Shown: piece by piece, positions 38,497 through 47,773 of the stretch
How the letters are laid out: each line of letters opens with the position of its first letter
Position numbering within the stretch: position 1 is the stretch's first letter
Assembly (NCBI RefSeq): GCF_020731355.1
Contig: NZ_JAJFZK010000008.1
Coordinates: 62,001-126,000 of the forward strand
Source of the DNA: Bacillus sp. REN16
GTDB lineage: Bacteria > Bacillota > Bacilli > Bacillales > Bacillaceae_L
Length of the DNA stretch: 64,000 nucleotides
Reading direction: 5' to 3'
The notes under the pieces: generated by a model
What the model was told of the DNA's origin: nothing
What the model saw: only the letters and a program-made list of their open reading frames with translations
Database searches by the model: none
Program-made: the position numbers and the translations under genes

Positions 38497-38553
38497 GTGA
38501 CACGTGATTCCGTTTCCCACCAACTTTGGCGGAAAGGGAACCACGTGTCCCAC
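38497..38553. repeat. Palindromic element after the Uma2 gene
   Basis: GTGACACGTG..TTCC..TTTCC pairs with GGAAAGGGAACCACGTGTCCCAC across 57 nt. GC-rich relative to its surroundings and without T tract. It shares the GTCCCAC end with other dispersed palindromes. Confidence 0.55.
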
Positions 38554-38559
38554 TCTTCC

Positions 38560-38919
38560 CTAGTACCCTACCTCGACTGATGCAACAACGATGTACATTA
38601 AATCATTTTGATCGCCTTTTTCCTCGATGACGATTCCGCTTGTTGTTAGCATTCCACCGTCCATAACTTCCACAGAGACTTTTCCAAACGGGATAGCTCT
38701 TTTAACTTCCTCGATATCTAACTGTTCTTTATCACATGGGACTGCCAATTTTACATTCACTACCATGTTATCTAAGCTATTTCCTGGTAGCACAGACCGA
38801 ATTCCAGGCATTGAGTTAAAGTGAATTGCATTCTTTACAGCACGAACAGCTGCCTTCGTAATATTTTGACCATGGACATCAATACCCATGCCCGTTTCGA
38901 TAAACATTAATTTTTCCAT
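38560..38919 (-). CDS. Lin0512-family conserved protein
   Basis: 119 residues: starts MEKLMFIETGMGIDVHGQN, contains AAVRAVKNAIHFNSMPGI and ends in MYIVVASVEVGY, the marks of the Lin0512 (TIGR02058) family of unknown function. The fold appears to be mixed alpha/beta, without membrane segments. Ribosome site GAGG at 10 nt supports ATG 38919 over the in-frame TTG one codon earlier. Transcribed alone. Confidence 0.75.
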   Translation of the reverse strand: MEKLMFIETGMGIDVHGQNITKAAVRAVKNAIHFNSMPGIRSVLPGNSLDNMVVNVKLAVPCDKEQLDIEEVKRAIPFGKVSVEVMDGGMLTTSGIVIEEKGDQNDLMYIVVASVEVGY

Positions 38920-39059
38920 CAATTAGACACCTCGTTATTAAGTAATACCTTTATCTTACCAAAAGAATTGCAAATGAATGTGAAAATACTCTTTTAATCT
39001 GTCACAAAATCCCTCTGTTAATCGTCTTGAGTGTAGAACGATATGAAGGAGGAAGTTGT

Positions 39060-40334
39060 ATGGAAAAGGTTGATGTAGCAATTGTCGGTAGTGGATTGGC
39101 AGGATTAACAGCAGCTAATTATTTGGCTAAGGAAGGTAAAAATGTCATTATTTTTGAGAAAGCGAACCGACTCGGCGGGCGGTCTATGACCCATAACGTA
39201 AACGGTGCATTGTTTAATATCGGTGCTCATGCACTTTATAAAGGTGGAGAAGCCATGACCATTTTTAAAGAGCTGGGTGTTGAAATTAGTGGGAAAAACG
39301 CGCTTATACAAACGCATGGTATTTGGAAAAACAAAGTGATTCCCTTTGCAACGGGTATTGGTTCACTGCTTAGCTCCCCCCTTTTTTCCTGGTCAGAAAA
39401 ATTCGAATTTACTCAGTTGATCATTCAGATTTGGAAAATGAATATAGATAAGATAATGCCAGTTAGTATAAGAGATTGGGCAGAAAAGGAAATTAAAAGT
39501 CCGATGATTAGACATCATTTTTACGCGTTATGTCGTACAGCCACATATACACATGCACCAGAACTTCAACAAGCCCGTGCCGTATTAAGGCAACTTCAAA
39601 GATCACTTAAAACGGGTGTAATTTATGTTGATGGTGGTTGGGAAACCATCGTTTCGGATTTAAGAAAAAAAGCAGAAAATCTAGGTGTAAAAATAAGAAA
39701 TCATAGTAGGGTGGAAAGCGTAGAAAACCGTCATCCCTTAAAAACAATTCACTTTGCAAATGGTGAAACCATTGATGCTGAGAATGTTATCCTGGCAGTA
39801 CCTCCAAATGAAGCCTGTCGCTTAATAGAAAATTCATCACTATCACTTTGGAAAGAGCAGGCGGTTCCGATTACAGCGAGCGCTCTGGATCTCTGTTTGA
39901 CCCATTTGCCAAATCCTGACCATCAATTTGTATTAGGCTTGGATCAGCCGATTTTTTTTACGAACGAGTCAAGGGCAGCTAAGGTTTGTAAGAAAGGAAA
40001 TGTCGTTGTTCATGTAGTAAGGTATCATGATCCGTCATGCCCAGATTATGATCCCCATGCAAATAAGGAACAAATGGAAGAAACAATGGATCTCCTCCAT
40101 CCAGGGTGGAGAAATGCGCTTCTCACACAACAATTTTTGCCGAAAATCACCGTCGTGTATGATTTCCCAAGAGTTGATAGATTGGGTCCAGCAGGTCCTG
40201 AAGTTCCATCAACTCAGGGGCTCTACATTGCAGGAGATTGGGCAAGTCATGAAGAATTATTGGCAGATGGGGCTGTTGCGAGCGGAAAGAGGGCAGCTGC
40301 AAAAATTCTAGAAAAAAGTAAAATCTTAGTATGA
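39060..40334 (+). CDS. FAD-dependent amine oxidase / phytoene desaturase-like oxidoreductase
   Basis: 424 residues. FAD motif VDVAIVGSGLAGLTAANYLA at the start, then FEKANRLGGRSMTHNVNGALFNIGAHA, characteristic of the NAD(P)-binding Rossmann/amine oxidase superfamily, and a C-terminal flavin motif GLYIAGDWASHEELLADGAV. Substrate unknown. AAGGAGGAAG 7 nt before ATG 39060 fixes the start over the longer frame from 39027. The ECF41-like sigma gene begins 15 nt after the stop, so this is the probable partner enzyme of that sigma factor. Confidence 0.82.
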   Translation: MEKVDVAIVGSGLAGLTAANYLAKEGKNVIIFEKANRLGGRSMTHNVNGALFNIGAHALYKGGEAMTIFKELGVEISGKNALIQTHGIWKNKVIPFATGIGSLLSSPLFSWSEKFEFTQLIIQIWKMNIDKIMPVSIRDWAEKEIKSPMIRHHFYALCRTATYTHAPELQQARAVLRQLQRSLKTGVIYVDGGWETIVSDLRKKAENLGVKIRNHSRVESVENRHPLKTIHFANGETIDAENVILAVPPNEACRLIENSSLSLWKEQAVPITASALDLCLTHLPNPDHQFVLGLDQPIFFTNESRAAKVCKKGNVVVHVVRYHDPSCPDYDPHANKEQMEETMDLLHPGWRNALLTQQFLPKITVVYDFPRVDRLGPAGPEVPSTQGLYIAGDWASHEELLADGAVASGKRAAAKILEKSKILV

Positions 40335-40349
40335 GAGAAGGGATTGATT

Positions 40350-41216
40350 GTGGATACGGCCCAAGCTTATCAAACTTATAAACCATTACTTTTCTCACTA
40401 GCATATAGGATGTTAGGAAGTGTTATGGATGCTGAGGACATTGTGCATGAGGCATTTCTTTTGTTTGACAAGGTGGACAATGATTCAAAAATAAAAAATA
40501 GTAAGGCATATCTATGTAAAATCGTGACAAATCGGTGCATCGATAAGCTGCGTTCAGCAGCAAAACAGCGTGAGGTCTACATCGGACCGTGGTTACCAGA
40601 ACCCATTGTTGGAGATGACTTAGACGACCCTTCTATTTCCTTAGAAAAAAAGGAATCGATCTCGATGGCATTTTTGTTGCTATTGCAACAATTAACTGAA
40701 GATGAAAGAGCTGTTTTTCTTTTGCGTGAGATCTTTCAATATGATTATGATGATATTGCTTCAATAGTAGAGAAAAGCAGTACGAATTGTCGACAGATTT
40801 TCCATCGGGCCAAGAAGGGAATCATGGACAAAAGGGATGCAGTAAAGCCCAATGAATATCAATCCAAAACGTATATTGAAAAATTTGCGCAGGCTGTCCT
40901 CGATGGAAATATTGAATTGGTTCAAGCCATGTTAAAAAAGGATGCAGTCTTCTATTCCGATGGTGGCGGGAAGGTTAAAGCTGCATTGCGGCCAATCGTT
41001 AGCAGCGAGTATATTACACGTTTCTTGGCGGGCATCATTACAAGGCTTCCACAAAATGCATCCTACCAAATTAAAAATGTGAATGGCCATCCCGGTATCG
41101 TCATAATGATTGATGGAAATGTCGATTATGTCATTTCTTTTGAGGTAAGCGATGGGAAAATATCCAATTTGTACATGGTCTCAAACCCCGATAAACTCAT
41201 ACATTTAAATGAATAA
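40350..41216 (+). CDS. ECF41-type sigma factor with C-terminal SnoaL-like domain
   Basis: 288 residues: sigma region 2 (about 5-75, SLAYRMLGSVMDAEDIVHEAF), linker with GPWLPEP, region 4 (about 105-160), and a C-terminal NTF2/SnoaL-like domain (about 172-288) with SDGGGKVKAALRPI. The WLPEP and DGGGK motifs mark the ECF41 group, in which the C-terminal extension, not a separate anti-sigma, tunes activity. GTG 40350 is at proper distance from AGAAGGGA; TTG 40344 is too near. It follows the FAD oxidoreductase gene. Confidence 0.85.
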   Translation: MDTAQAYQTYKPLLFSLAYRMLGSVMDAEDIVHEAFLLFDKVDNDSKIKNSKAYLCKIVTNRCIDKLRSAAKQREVYIGPWLPEPIVGDDLDDPSISLEKKESISMAFLLLLQQLTEDERAVFLLREIFQYDYDDIASIVEKSSTNCRQIFHRAKKGIMDKRDAVKPNEYQSKTYIEKFAQAVLDGNIELVQAMLKKDAVFYSDGGGKVKAALRPIVSSEYITRFLAGIITRLPQNASYQIKNVNGHPGIVIMIDGNVDYVISFEVSDGKISNLYMVSNPDKLIHLNE

Positions 41217-41280
41217 TGGTATAAATGATGCCATCTGATTCAGATGCCTGAATCCAAATAATATGTTGCAGGTTTCAACA

Positions 41281-41322
41281 ACGAAGGAGGTTAAGCATAT
41301 GTGCCTAACCTCCTTCGTACTT
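41281..41322. terminator. Bidirectional terminator
   Basis: A perfect 13-bp stem (ACGAAGGAGGTTA / TAACCTCCTTCGT) between the convergent sigma-factor and racemase genes. The loop arm contains AAGGAGGTTAAGCATATG, which looks like a ribosome site and start but is buried in the stem and opens no useful frame. Confidence 0.7.
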
Positions 41323-41326
41323 TCAA

Positions 41327-42022
41327 TTATTCTAAAAACGTTGGTACCAAACAGCGATCTACAATCGTTTTCGCTAAGATTTCTGTTGGATCTATTACTC
41401 TAATCCCATCCAATTCACTCAATACAAGCGGAATTTCAGTGCAAGCTGCTAGTATTGCCTCTGCTCCTTGATCAAGTACTATTTTCGCTGCTTGAAGTAA
41501 AAGCTTTTTTCCTTCATCGAGATCACCACTTTTTACAGCATAAATTCCTTCCATAATCCTATCTTGTGTCATTTTATCTGGCTCCACAACAGCAATTCCT
41601 TGTTCGCGAAGGGATTCTTGGTATAGATTTGTTGATAAGGTGCCGTCAGTAGCTAACAATGCCATGCTTTTTAATCCTTTGTTTTCTATGAATCTTACAG
41701 CTTCTTTTGGCATATCCAAAATCGGAATATTGACCGAAGCTTGAATGTCATTTCGATAATAATGAGCAGTATTACAGGCTATTGCAATCATATCTGCACC
41801 TGCAGCTTCTAATCTATTTGCAGATTCAATCATAGAAGGGAGGGGGGATGCACCTTTCCCGAATATAGCGGATGTACGGTCCGGTATTTGCGGGTAATTA
41901 TCGACAATCATATGAATGTGATCCTGATCGCTCTTAGCAGGCGTTAAATGAATGATCTTTGACATTAAATCTACTGTTGCAAGTGGCCCCATTCCACCCA
42001 TGATACCTACTATTTTTTTCAT
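41327..42022 (-). CDS. Aspartate/glutamate racemase family protein
   Basis: 231 residues. The two catalytic cysteines are present: Cys83 in AIACNTAHYY and Cys194 in LAACTEIPLV; the N-terminus KKIVGIMGGMGPLATVDL is typical of the aspartate racemase (RacD/YgeA) branch. It interconverts L- and D-amino acids without PLP. It is followed upstream by a dicarboxylate/amino-acid symporter on the same strand, with a terminator between. Confidence 0.87.
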   Translation of the reverse strand: MKKIVGIMGGMGPLATVDLMSKIIHLTPAKSDQDHIHMIVDNYPQIPDRTSAIFGKGASPLPSMIESANRLEAAGADMIAIACNTAHYYRNDIQASVNIPILDMPKEAVRFIENKGLKSMALLATDGTLSTNLYQESLREQGIAVVEPDKMTQDRIMEGIYAVKSGDLDEGKKLLLQAAKIVLDQGAEAILAACTEIPLVLSELDGIRVIDPTEILAKTIVDRCLVPTFLE

Positions 42023-42045
42023 GTTATCATCCGCCTTATAAAAAA

Positions 42046-42087
42046 TAGGTTGTTGAAGATTTATTCATCCAAATCCCCAACAACCTT
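42046..42087 (-). terminator. Terminator of the symporter gene
   Basis: On the minus strand AGGTTGTTG pairs with CAACAACCT, then ATTTTTT. It separates the symporter gene from the racemase gene. Confidence 0.65.
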
Positions 42088-42110
42088 TTATTGAATTTAA
42101 CTAGATAATC

Positions 42111-43331
42111 TTATGCACTAACCCCATTCGAGACTTTTAAATCTCGCTTTTCTTCAATCGCATTTACGACAACTGCTGCCGATGCATCACCTGTGACGTT
42201 TACAGATGTGCGGATCATATCTAGGATTCTATCAATACCAGCAATGAGAGCAATACCCTCAACTGGAAGTCCAACTGAAGTAACCACCATAGTAAGCATG
42301 ATCAAACCAGCGCCTGGTACCCCAGCAGTACCGATTGAAGCAAGGGTTGCAGTTAATACAATCGTTAACTGTTGTGCAAAAGAGAGATCATAACCGAAAA
42401 ATTGTGCGATGAATAAAACACATACACCTTGATATAAGGCGGTACCATCCATATTAATGGTTGCACCCAATGGAAGGACGAAGCTGCTTACTTTTCTAGA
42501 AACGCCAAGGTTTTCTTCCGTGTTTTTAATTGTAATTGGCAATGTTCCAGAGCTGCTAGTTGTACTGAATGCCACCAAGCTAGCAGGTGCAACTCCTTTA
42601 AAAAATTTCAGTGGATTCATCTTCGCAAAAAGTTTCACTGAGGTTGAATAAGTTATGACAGCGTGTAGTATGCACCCAACATACACCACTAAAATTACCT
42701 TTAAAAGTGGAAGAAGTACAGAAACTCCGTATTCTCCAACAGTTGGTGCAATTAAACCGAAAACCCCGATTGGAGCCAATTTCATCACAATTCCAGTTAT
42801 TTTATACATGATTTCAGCAAGCTCATCAAAGAAGTTATAAACCGTCTTTGCCTTATCTCCTAATATTGCAATTGCAAGACCAATGAAGATGGCAAAGAAG
42901 ATAATTTGTAACATATCCCCATTTACTAATGATGCAATTGGATTTGTAGGGATAATATTTAATAAGGTGTCAATAACACCAGGTGCCTCAGCTGGATCGG
43001 CTTTTTCCACAGTAGCAGCTATATCCAAGCCCTTACCTGGGGAGAAGATATTTGCAAGAATTAAACCGATTGTTACCGCAAAAGCTGTAGTTAATAAATA
43101 ATAAAAAAATGTAATTCCGCCCATTCGTCCAATTTTTTTAATGTCCCCAGTACCAGCAACACCAACTACAAGGGATGCTAGCACTAAAGGAACAATAATA
43201 AACTTGATCATCCGCAAGAATAAATCACCAAGAGGTTTTACCACCTCGATACTAGGTCCAACAATAGCCCCAACAATTATAGCAATAATAAAAGCAATTA
43301 AAATCTGTGAAAGCAAACCAATTTTCTTCAT
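42111..43331 (-). CDS. Dicarboxylate/amino-acid:cation symporter (GltT/DctA family)
   Basis: 406 residues with eight membrane segments and two re-entrant loops. Family motifs: AFSTTSSSGTLPITI (HP1), NMDGTALYQGV (segment 7) and AGVPGAGLIMLT (HP2). Members import glutamate, aspartate or C4-dicarboxylates with Na+ or H+. The Glu/Asp racemase next door and the amino-acid enzymes across the divergent promoter suggest an acidic or hydroxy amino acid. Start has GGAGGG upstream. Confidence 0.88.
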   Translation of the reverse strand: MKKIGLLSQILIAFIIAIIVGAIVGPSIEVVKPLGDLFLRMIKFIIVPLVLASLVVGVAGTGDIKKIGRMGGITFFYYLLTTAFAVTIGLILANIFSPGKGLDIAATVEKADPAEAPGVIDTLLNIIPTNPIASLVNGDMLQIIFFAIFIGLAIAILGDKAKTVYNFFDELAEIMYKITGIVMKLAPIGVFGLIAPTVGEYGVSVLLPLLKVILVVYVGCILHAVITYSTSVKLFAKMNPLKFFKGVAPASLVAFSTTSSSGTLPITIKNTEENLGVSRKVSSFVLPLGATINMDGTALYQGVCVLFIAQFFGYDLSFAQQLTIVLTATLASIGTAGVPGAGLIMLTMVVTSVGLPVEGIALIAGIDRILDMIRTSVNVTGDASAAVVVNAIEEKRDLKVSNGVSA

Positions 43332-43670
43332 AATACCCTCCTTTGATTTAGTGGGACGTGGAACCTGTCCCTATGACCCCAGAATGTAGAATTTTATCAA
43401 GATTCCAAAAACTCGAGATAAAAAAATACATTTACCGTAAGATTTTACTTATACTCCTTCCTAGGGTTGATAACGCTCTCATTTTACTTCAAAAAAATAT
43501 AAAAATTTATAGATTGCTTATTCTTTTTATATAAAAATTTACACAAATAGTCAATAGCCTTTACTAAAATAAATTTTAAAAGGGGGATTACGGTTATATA
43601 AAAAAATATTGATTTCATATAAAAAATTATATATATTTTATTTAAATCGAATGGTGAAAGGAATTTTTGA
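43332..43670. other. Divergent intergenic region, AT-rich
   Basis: 340 nt between the symporter and the YheO-like regulator. Near the symporter it holds a GGGACAGG-family palindrome (43353-43380). The rest is very AT-rich (TATATAAAAAAATATTG, AATTATATATATTTTATTT) and should carry the divergent promoters. No gene seen. Confidence 0.6.
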
Positions 43671-44318
43671 ATGAATTCAATACATGAACAGTATATTCCA
43701 GTGGCAGAGGTGATTGCGAAAACGTTTGGGCATGATTGCGAGGTTGTATTGCATGATTTAACGGTTCCCCAAAGCTCCGTTGTGTACACAGTAAATAATC
43801 ATGTTACCGGAAGGCAAGTAGGGCAAAGTTTTAATCATCTTGTTACAGAAGTATTGCTATCTCAAAACTTTACGAATGATTATTCAGCAAATTATTACTT
43901 TCATACAGAAGATGGCAGGTTAATAAAATCCTCTACTTTGTTAATTCGAAATAAAGACAAAAAGGTAATAGGTGCACTTTGCATAAACGTCGATACAACC
44001 AGAATTACAGAAAATATTAACTGGCTAACTAGCCTGATTCCTCAAAATCCTGATCAGCTTCCAAAACAAAATTATCAGCAAGAAAACATGGATGAAATGG
44101 AGCATATCCAGGAGGTGGCGAATGATTTAATCGATAAAATCATTGGCAATAAACCAGTAGAAAAGCTAAGACGGGATGAAAAGGTTGAAATGGTACGATT
44201 TATGGAGCAAAAAGGGATTTTCCTGATTCGTGGAACAATCGACAGGGTTGCTGAAAAGTTAAATATCTCTAAAGTCACAGTATACAGCTATATCGAAGAA
44301 ATTAAAGATAAAAAGTAA
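43671..44318 (+). CDS. YheO/DauR-like PAS-HTH transcriptional regulator
   Basis: 215 residues: a YheO-like PAS domain (about 8-115; FGHDCEVVLHDLTVPQSSVVYTVNNHVTGR, GALCINVD) and a C-terminal helix-turn-helix (about 165-212; LRRDEKVEMVRFMEQKGIFLIRG, KLNISKVTVYSYIEE). In Pseudomonas a relative represses D-arginine use. Here it heads an operon-like run of RidA, PLP lyase and D-threonine-aldolase-like genes and faces the symporter, so it likely senses an amino acid and controls both sides. Confidence 0.85.
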   Translation: MNSIHEQYIPVAEVIAKTFGHDCEVVLHDLTVPQSSVVYTVNNHVTGRQVGQSFNHLVTEVLLSQNFTNDYSANYYFHTEDGRLIKSSTLLIRNKDKKVIGALCINVDTTRITENINWLTSLIPQNPDQLPKQNYQQENMDEMEHIQEVANDLIDKIIGNKPVEKLRRDEKVEMVRFMEQKGIFLIRGTIDRVAEKLNISKVTVYSYIEEIKDKK

Positions 44319-44366
44319 GCAAGGATCGATCATATTATTAAATTCAATACCTAAGGAGGAATTAAT

Positions 44367-44744
44367 ATGAAATTTATTTCAATAAAGGGTGCGAAACCAA
44401 ACCCTGGCCATTATTCCGCTGCAACACAAAAAGGTAACCTCCTCTTCATATCAGGTCAACTGCCAGTTAATCCCTTTACGGGAGAAGGAATAAGTGGTGA
44501 TATTACTGCAGAAACGAAACAGGTACTGTCTAACTTAGACCACATTCTCGAAGCAGCAGATGCGAAAAAAGAGGATATCATGAAGGTCACTATTTATATT
44601 TCAGATATATCTTTATGGGATACCGTCAACGCATTATACAAACAGTATTTTAGTGATCATAAACCAGCGCGAGCCGTTGTTCCTACCAACCAACTGCACT
44701 ATGGATATTCGATTGAACTTGAGGCGATTGCGTATATTGATTAA
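44367..44744 (+). CDS. RidA-family reactive enamine/imine deaminase
   Basis: 125 residues, single RidA (YjgF) domain. The key Arg is in KPARAVVPTNQLHYG and the conserved Gly-rich stretch FISGQLPVNPFTG is present. RidA proteins hydrolyse 2-aminoacrylate and similar imines released by PLP lyases, which fits the two PLP enzymes that follow. Ribosome site AAGGAGG. Confidence 0.9.
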   Translation: MKFISIKGAKPNPGHYSAATQKGNLLFISGQLPVNPFTGEGISGDITAETKQVLSNLDHILEAADAKKEDIMKVTIYISDISLWDTVNALYKQYFSDHKPARAVVPTNQLHYGYSIELEAIAYID

Positions 44745-44758
44745 GAAAAGGAAGATTG

Positions 44759-45868
44759 ATGATGGACTATATTTGTTTTGAATGTCACTCAACATATCCG
44801 TTAGAAGGTAATAAATGGAAATGTGATTGTGGAGGTCTACTAAGCCTTGAATACGAGAAAAAGGCCATTGATTTTACTGAAACAGCCACATCACGAAATC
44901 ATTCTCTTTGGAAATATATTAATGCACTTCCATTTGAAAAAGAAGATGTCTGGCAGGAGATTTCGCTAGGGGAAGGAGATACCCCACTCATTAAAATTGG
45001 CCACAATGTATACGCAAAAGCTGAATACTATATGCCTACTCTATCATTCAAAGATCGTGGCGCTGTTCTTCTTATTGCCATGGCGAAAAAGTTGGGCATT
45101 GAAAGAGTCGTTGCAGATAGTAGCGGTAACGCGGGAACAGCCATCGCAGCATATGGAGCAAGGGCGGGGATCCAATGTGATATTTTCGTCCCTGAATCTA
45201 CTTCCAGTAAAAAAATAGCTCAGATTGAGGCACATGGCGCGGTCATCCATAAGATTCCCGGAACGAGAGAGGATACGGCGAACGCGGCGATAGCTATGGT
45301 TGAAAATACAGATTCATTTTATGCCAGCCATATTTATAACCCCATCTTTTGGGAAGGCACGAAAACCTATGTGTATGAGATATTTGAGCAAATGAATAAC
45401 AAAATGCCTGATGCATTCATTATTCCAGTAGGAAATGGAACCTTGTTAATGGGCGCCTATATTGCTTTTCAGGAACTGTTGGCAAGCGGGCACATCAAGA
45501 AAATGCCGAAAATCCTTGCGGTTCAGGCTGAAAACTGTGCTCCAATTATGAAAGCCTTTGAGGAAGGAAGAGATACGGTCGAGCCTGTTGAACATTCTGG
45601 GACTTTAGCGGAGGGTATTGCCATTGCAGCACCAGCAAGAGGAACAGAAATTTTACATGCGATATGGGAAACGGGTGGCGACATTATCGGTGTATCCGAG
45701 GAAAGTATTATAGAGGCTCGAAAACAGCTTGCATTACAAGGAATCTATGTTGAAATCACTTCTGCAGCTAATTACGCCGGATACTTACAATATGTAGAGA
45801 AATACCCGGAATTAAAAGAACAGCAACTCGTTTTACCTTTATGCGGGGCAGGTATTAAGAGTAACTAA
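44759..45868 (+). CDS. Threonine-synthase-like PLP-dependent lyase
   Basis: 369 residues, fold type II PLP enzyme. The N-terminus has a zinc-ribbon-like pattern (Cys6, Cys9, Cys22, Cys24 in YICFECH and WKCDCGG) as in threonine synthases. PLP Lys98 is in TLSFKDRGA, the pyridine-ring loop is DSSGNAGTAIA, and the phosphate-binding loop VGNGTLLMGA. Context with RidA and a D-threonine-aldolase-like enzyme suggests a catabolic ammonia-lyase making an imine, not threonine synthesis; this is inference. ATG 44759 or 44762. Confidence 0.82.
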   Translation: MMDYICFECHSTYPLEGNKWKCDCGGLLSLEYEKKAIDFTETATSRNHSLWKYINALPFEKEDVWQEISLGEGDTPLIKIGHNVYAKAEYYMPTLSFKDRGAVLLIAMAKKLGIERVVADSSGNAGTAIAAYGARAGIQCDIFVPESTSSKKIAQIEAHGAVIHKIPGTREDTANAAIAMVENTDSFYASHIYNPIFWEGTKTYVYEIFEQMNNKMPDAFIIPVGNGTLLMGAYIAFQELLASGHIKKMPKILAVQAENCAPIMKAFEEGRDTVEPVEHSGTLAEGIAIAAPARGTEILHAIWETGGDIIGVSEESIIEARKQLALQGIYVEITSAANYAGYLQYVEKYPELKEQQLVLPLCGAGIKSN

Positions 45869-45901
45869 ACGATTAAATATAGAGAATGAGGAGAGATCAC
45901 G

Positions 45902-47005
45902 ATGAAAAAGTTTGAATTAGATACGCCTTCCTTAGTCATTGATCGCGAAATCATGATGGACAACATTGAAAGGATGCAATCATATGCGAACAAATATGGT
46001 GTTTCCCTTCGTCCGCATACAAAAACACATAAAATGCCAGCTCTAGCTAAATTACAAGTAGATGCAGGTGCCAAAGGAATTACAGTCGCTAAGGTTGGCG
46101 AAGCAGAAGTTATGGCAGAAAATGGTTTAAATGATATCTTTATTGCAAACGAAATTGTAGGTGTGGTCAAATTAAATCGCATAAAAAAGCTTGCTGAAAC
46201 CATTGATATTTCCTTTGGTGTGGACAGCATCGAACAATGTGAAATGATAGAAAAAGTATTTAGTGATAGTCAACAGCCAGCTCAAGTTCTCATCGAAATC
46301 GAGGTCGGGGAAAACCGCTCAGGTGTGATTAAAGAAAGCGATTTTCTAAGTTTAGTAGAATATATTAAAAAATGCTCACATGTGAATTTAAAAGGAATTT
46401 TTTCACATGACGGTAATACGTACAAAGCAAAAGATCTTGATGAATGCCGAGAACTCTATAATTCAGCGCAAAAACGCACCCTTCATTTTGCAAATCTAGC
46501 GGAAGGATTAGGCTGCAAACTAGAAACAGTAAGCATCGGTTCTACTCCGCCGCTCATGCATGATTTTGGAGTAATGGAGGGAATTACGGAGCTTCGTATT
46601 GGAACTTATATCCTCATGGATGTTGCGCAGGGAAATGCAATTGGAACTTACGATAGATGTGCGGCGAGTATCCTAACAACCGTCATCAGCAAACCAACAA
46701 ATGAACGGGTTATTACCGATGTTGGAGCAAAAGGAATCACCATGCAAACGCGCAGCCAAGGAATTTGTGCCACTACTGGATTAGGCTATATTAAAAACTA
46801 TGGCGTACATATTGACCAAGTGTACGATGAACACGCAATTATCTATAATGAAGAATTCAGAAACCAAGTGGCAATTGGTGAAGTGGTGGAAATTATCCCA
46901 AATCATATATGCCCGGTCTGTAACCTTTATGATCACGCCTACCTTGTTTCTGGAGATGAGGTAGTGGAAGAAATTCCAATCCTGTGCAGGGGGAAACTGC
47001 AGTAA
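45902..47005 (+). CDS. D-threonine aldolase / D-serine dehydratase-like PLP enzyme
   Basis: 367 residues, alanine-racemase-type TIM barrel N-terminal domain with PLP Lys in RPHTKTHK (Lys41) and a C-terminal beta domain with metal ligands in NHICPVCNLYDHAY. This combination defines the DSD1/D-TA family that acts on D-3-hydroxy amino acids. It ends the amino-acid cluster. ATG follows GAGGAGAG. Substrate stereochemistry rests on the family. Confidence 0.87.
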   Translation: MKKFELDTPSLVIDREIMMDNIERMQSYANKYGVSLRPHTKTHKMPALAKLQVDAGAKGITVAKVGEAEVMAENGLNDIFIANEIVGVVKLNRIKKLAETIDISFGVDSIEQCEMIEKVFSDSQQPAQVLIEIEVGENRSGVIKESDFLSLVEYIKKCSHVNLKGIFSHDGNTYKAKDLDECRELYNSAQKRTLHFANLAEGLGCKLETVSIGSTPPLMHDFGVMEGITELRIGTYILMDVAQGNAIGTYDRCAASILTTVISKPTNERVITDVGAKGITMQTRSQGICATTGLGYIKNYGVHIDQVYDEHAIIYNEEFRNQVAIGEVVEIIPNHICPVCNLYDHAYLVSGDEVVEEIPILCRGKLQ

Positions 47006-47030
47006 AGAAGATAGTTTTCTTCATAAAAAT

Positions 47031-47062
47031 AGATGGTAGATCTGCGGGGTCTACCATCTAGC
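47031..47062. terminator. Bidirectional terminator
   Basis: AGATGGTAGA / TCTACCATCT, a perfect 10-bp stem between the convergent D-TA and shikimate kinase genes. Confidence 0.7.
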
Positions 47063-47066
47063 TATT

Positions 47067-47612
47067 TTACTCATATAACTCCCAAGCTAATTTCAACGAT
47101 TCAATAATATAATCTGCAATTTCCTCTACATCATGGTTATCTGTATTTAATTTAGAATGGTGTAACGAATATATTTCTTGTCGTTCACTAAACAGTTCTT
47201 CAATTTCTTCTAAGGTGCGTCCCTGTAAAACTGGGCGGCTATCAATCAAGATGTTTATTCTTTCTTTCCACGAATTCCACGAAACATCCAAATAAAAAAC
47301 AATACAATTTTTTAAACAAATGTCTCTCGTTTCCTTTTGTAAAAAGGCACCACCACCGAGGGAGAGGATTTTTAATTTTTGCATGCTATATTTTGAGATT
47401 ATCTCTTTTTCTTTTTCCCGAAAAGCTTTTTCTCCGATTAATTTGAAGATTTGTGAAGTGGGCATATTATATTCATTTTCAATCTCTTGATCAATATCTA
47501 TAAAACTTCTATATAGTTTTTTTGCAACAAGTTGACCAATCGTTGTCTTTCCAACTCCCATAAAACCAATGAAAACGATACTCTTTTCTTTTAATGAAAT
47601 ATGATTAATCAT
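47067..47612 (-). CDS. aroK: Shikimate kinase
   Basis: 181 residues, P-loop kinase. Walker A is GFMGVGKTTIG, followed by the shikimate-binding Asp in FIDIDQEIE and the glycine loop LSLGGGAFLQ; the lid has an Arg in SRPVLQGRTLEE. It phosphorylates shikimate in aromatic amino-acid synthesis. It is divergent from a dehydroquinase gene; the rest of the pathway is elsewhere, so this could be an accessory copy. Confidence 0.85.
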   Translation of the reverse strand: MINHISLKEKSIVFIGFMGVGKTTIGQLVAKKLYRSFIDIDQEIENEYNMPTSQIFKLIGEKAFREKEKEIISKYSMQKLKILSLGGGAFLQKETRDICLKNCIVFYLDVSWNSWKERINILIDSRPVLQGRTLEEIEELFSERQEIYSLHHSKLNTDNHDVEEIADYIIESLKLAWELYE

Positions 47613-47773
47613 TTCGGCACTTCCTATTGTTTAGTTTCTTTTAGTTGATGGCAGTATTTTAATAAATACTATCATATGTTTTTTGCTTTTTAAAAGGAAA
47701 TCTTATAAACTAATCAACATTTTTTAGAAAATTCATAAAAACAAAAATTAAAATGGAGTGAATTTCCTTACGT

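Noticed and set aside
41281-41322. Hidden start site AAGGAGGTTAAGCATATG
   Set aside because: It is the arm and loop of a terminator and opens no meaningful frame.
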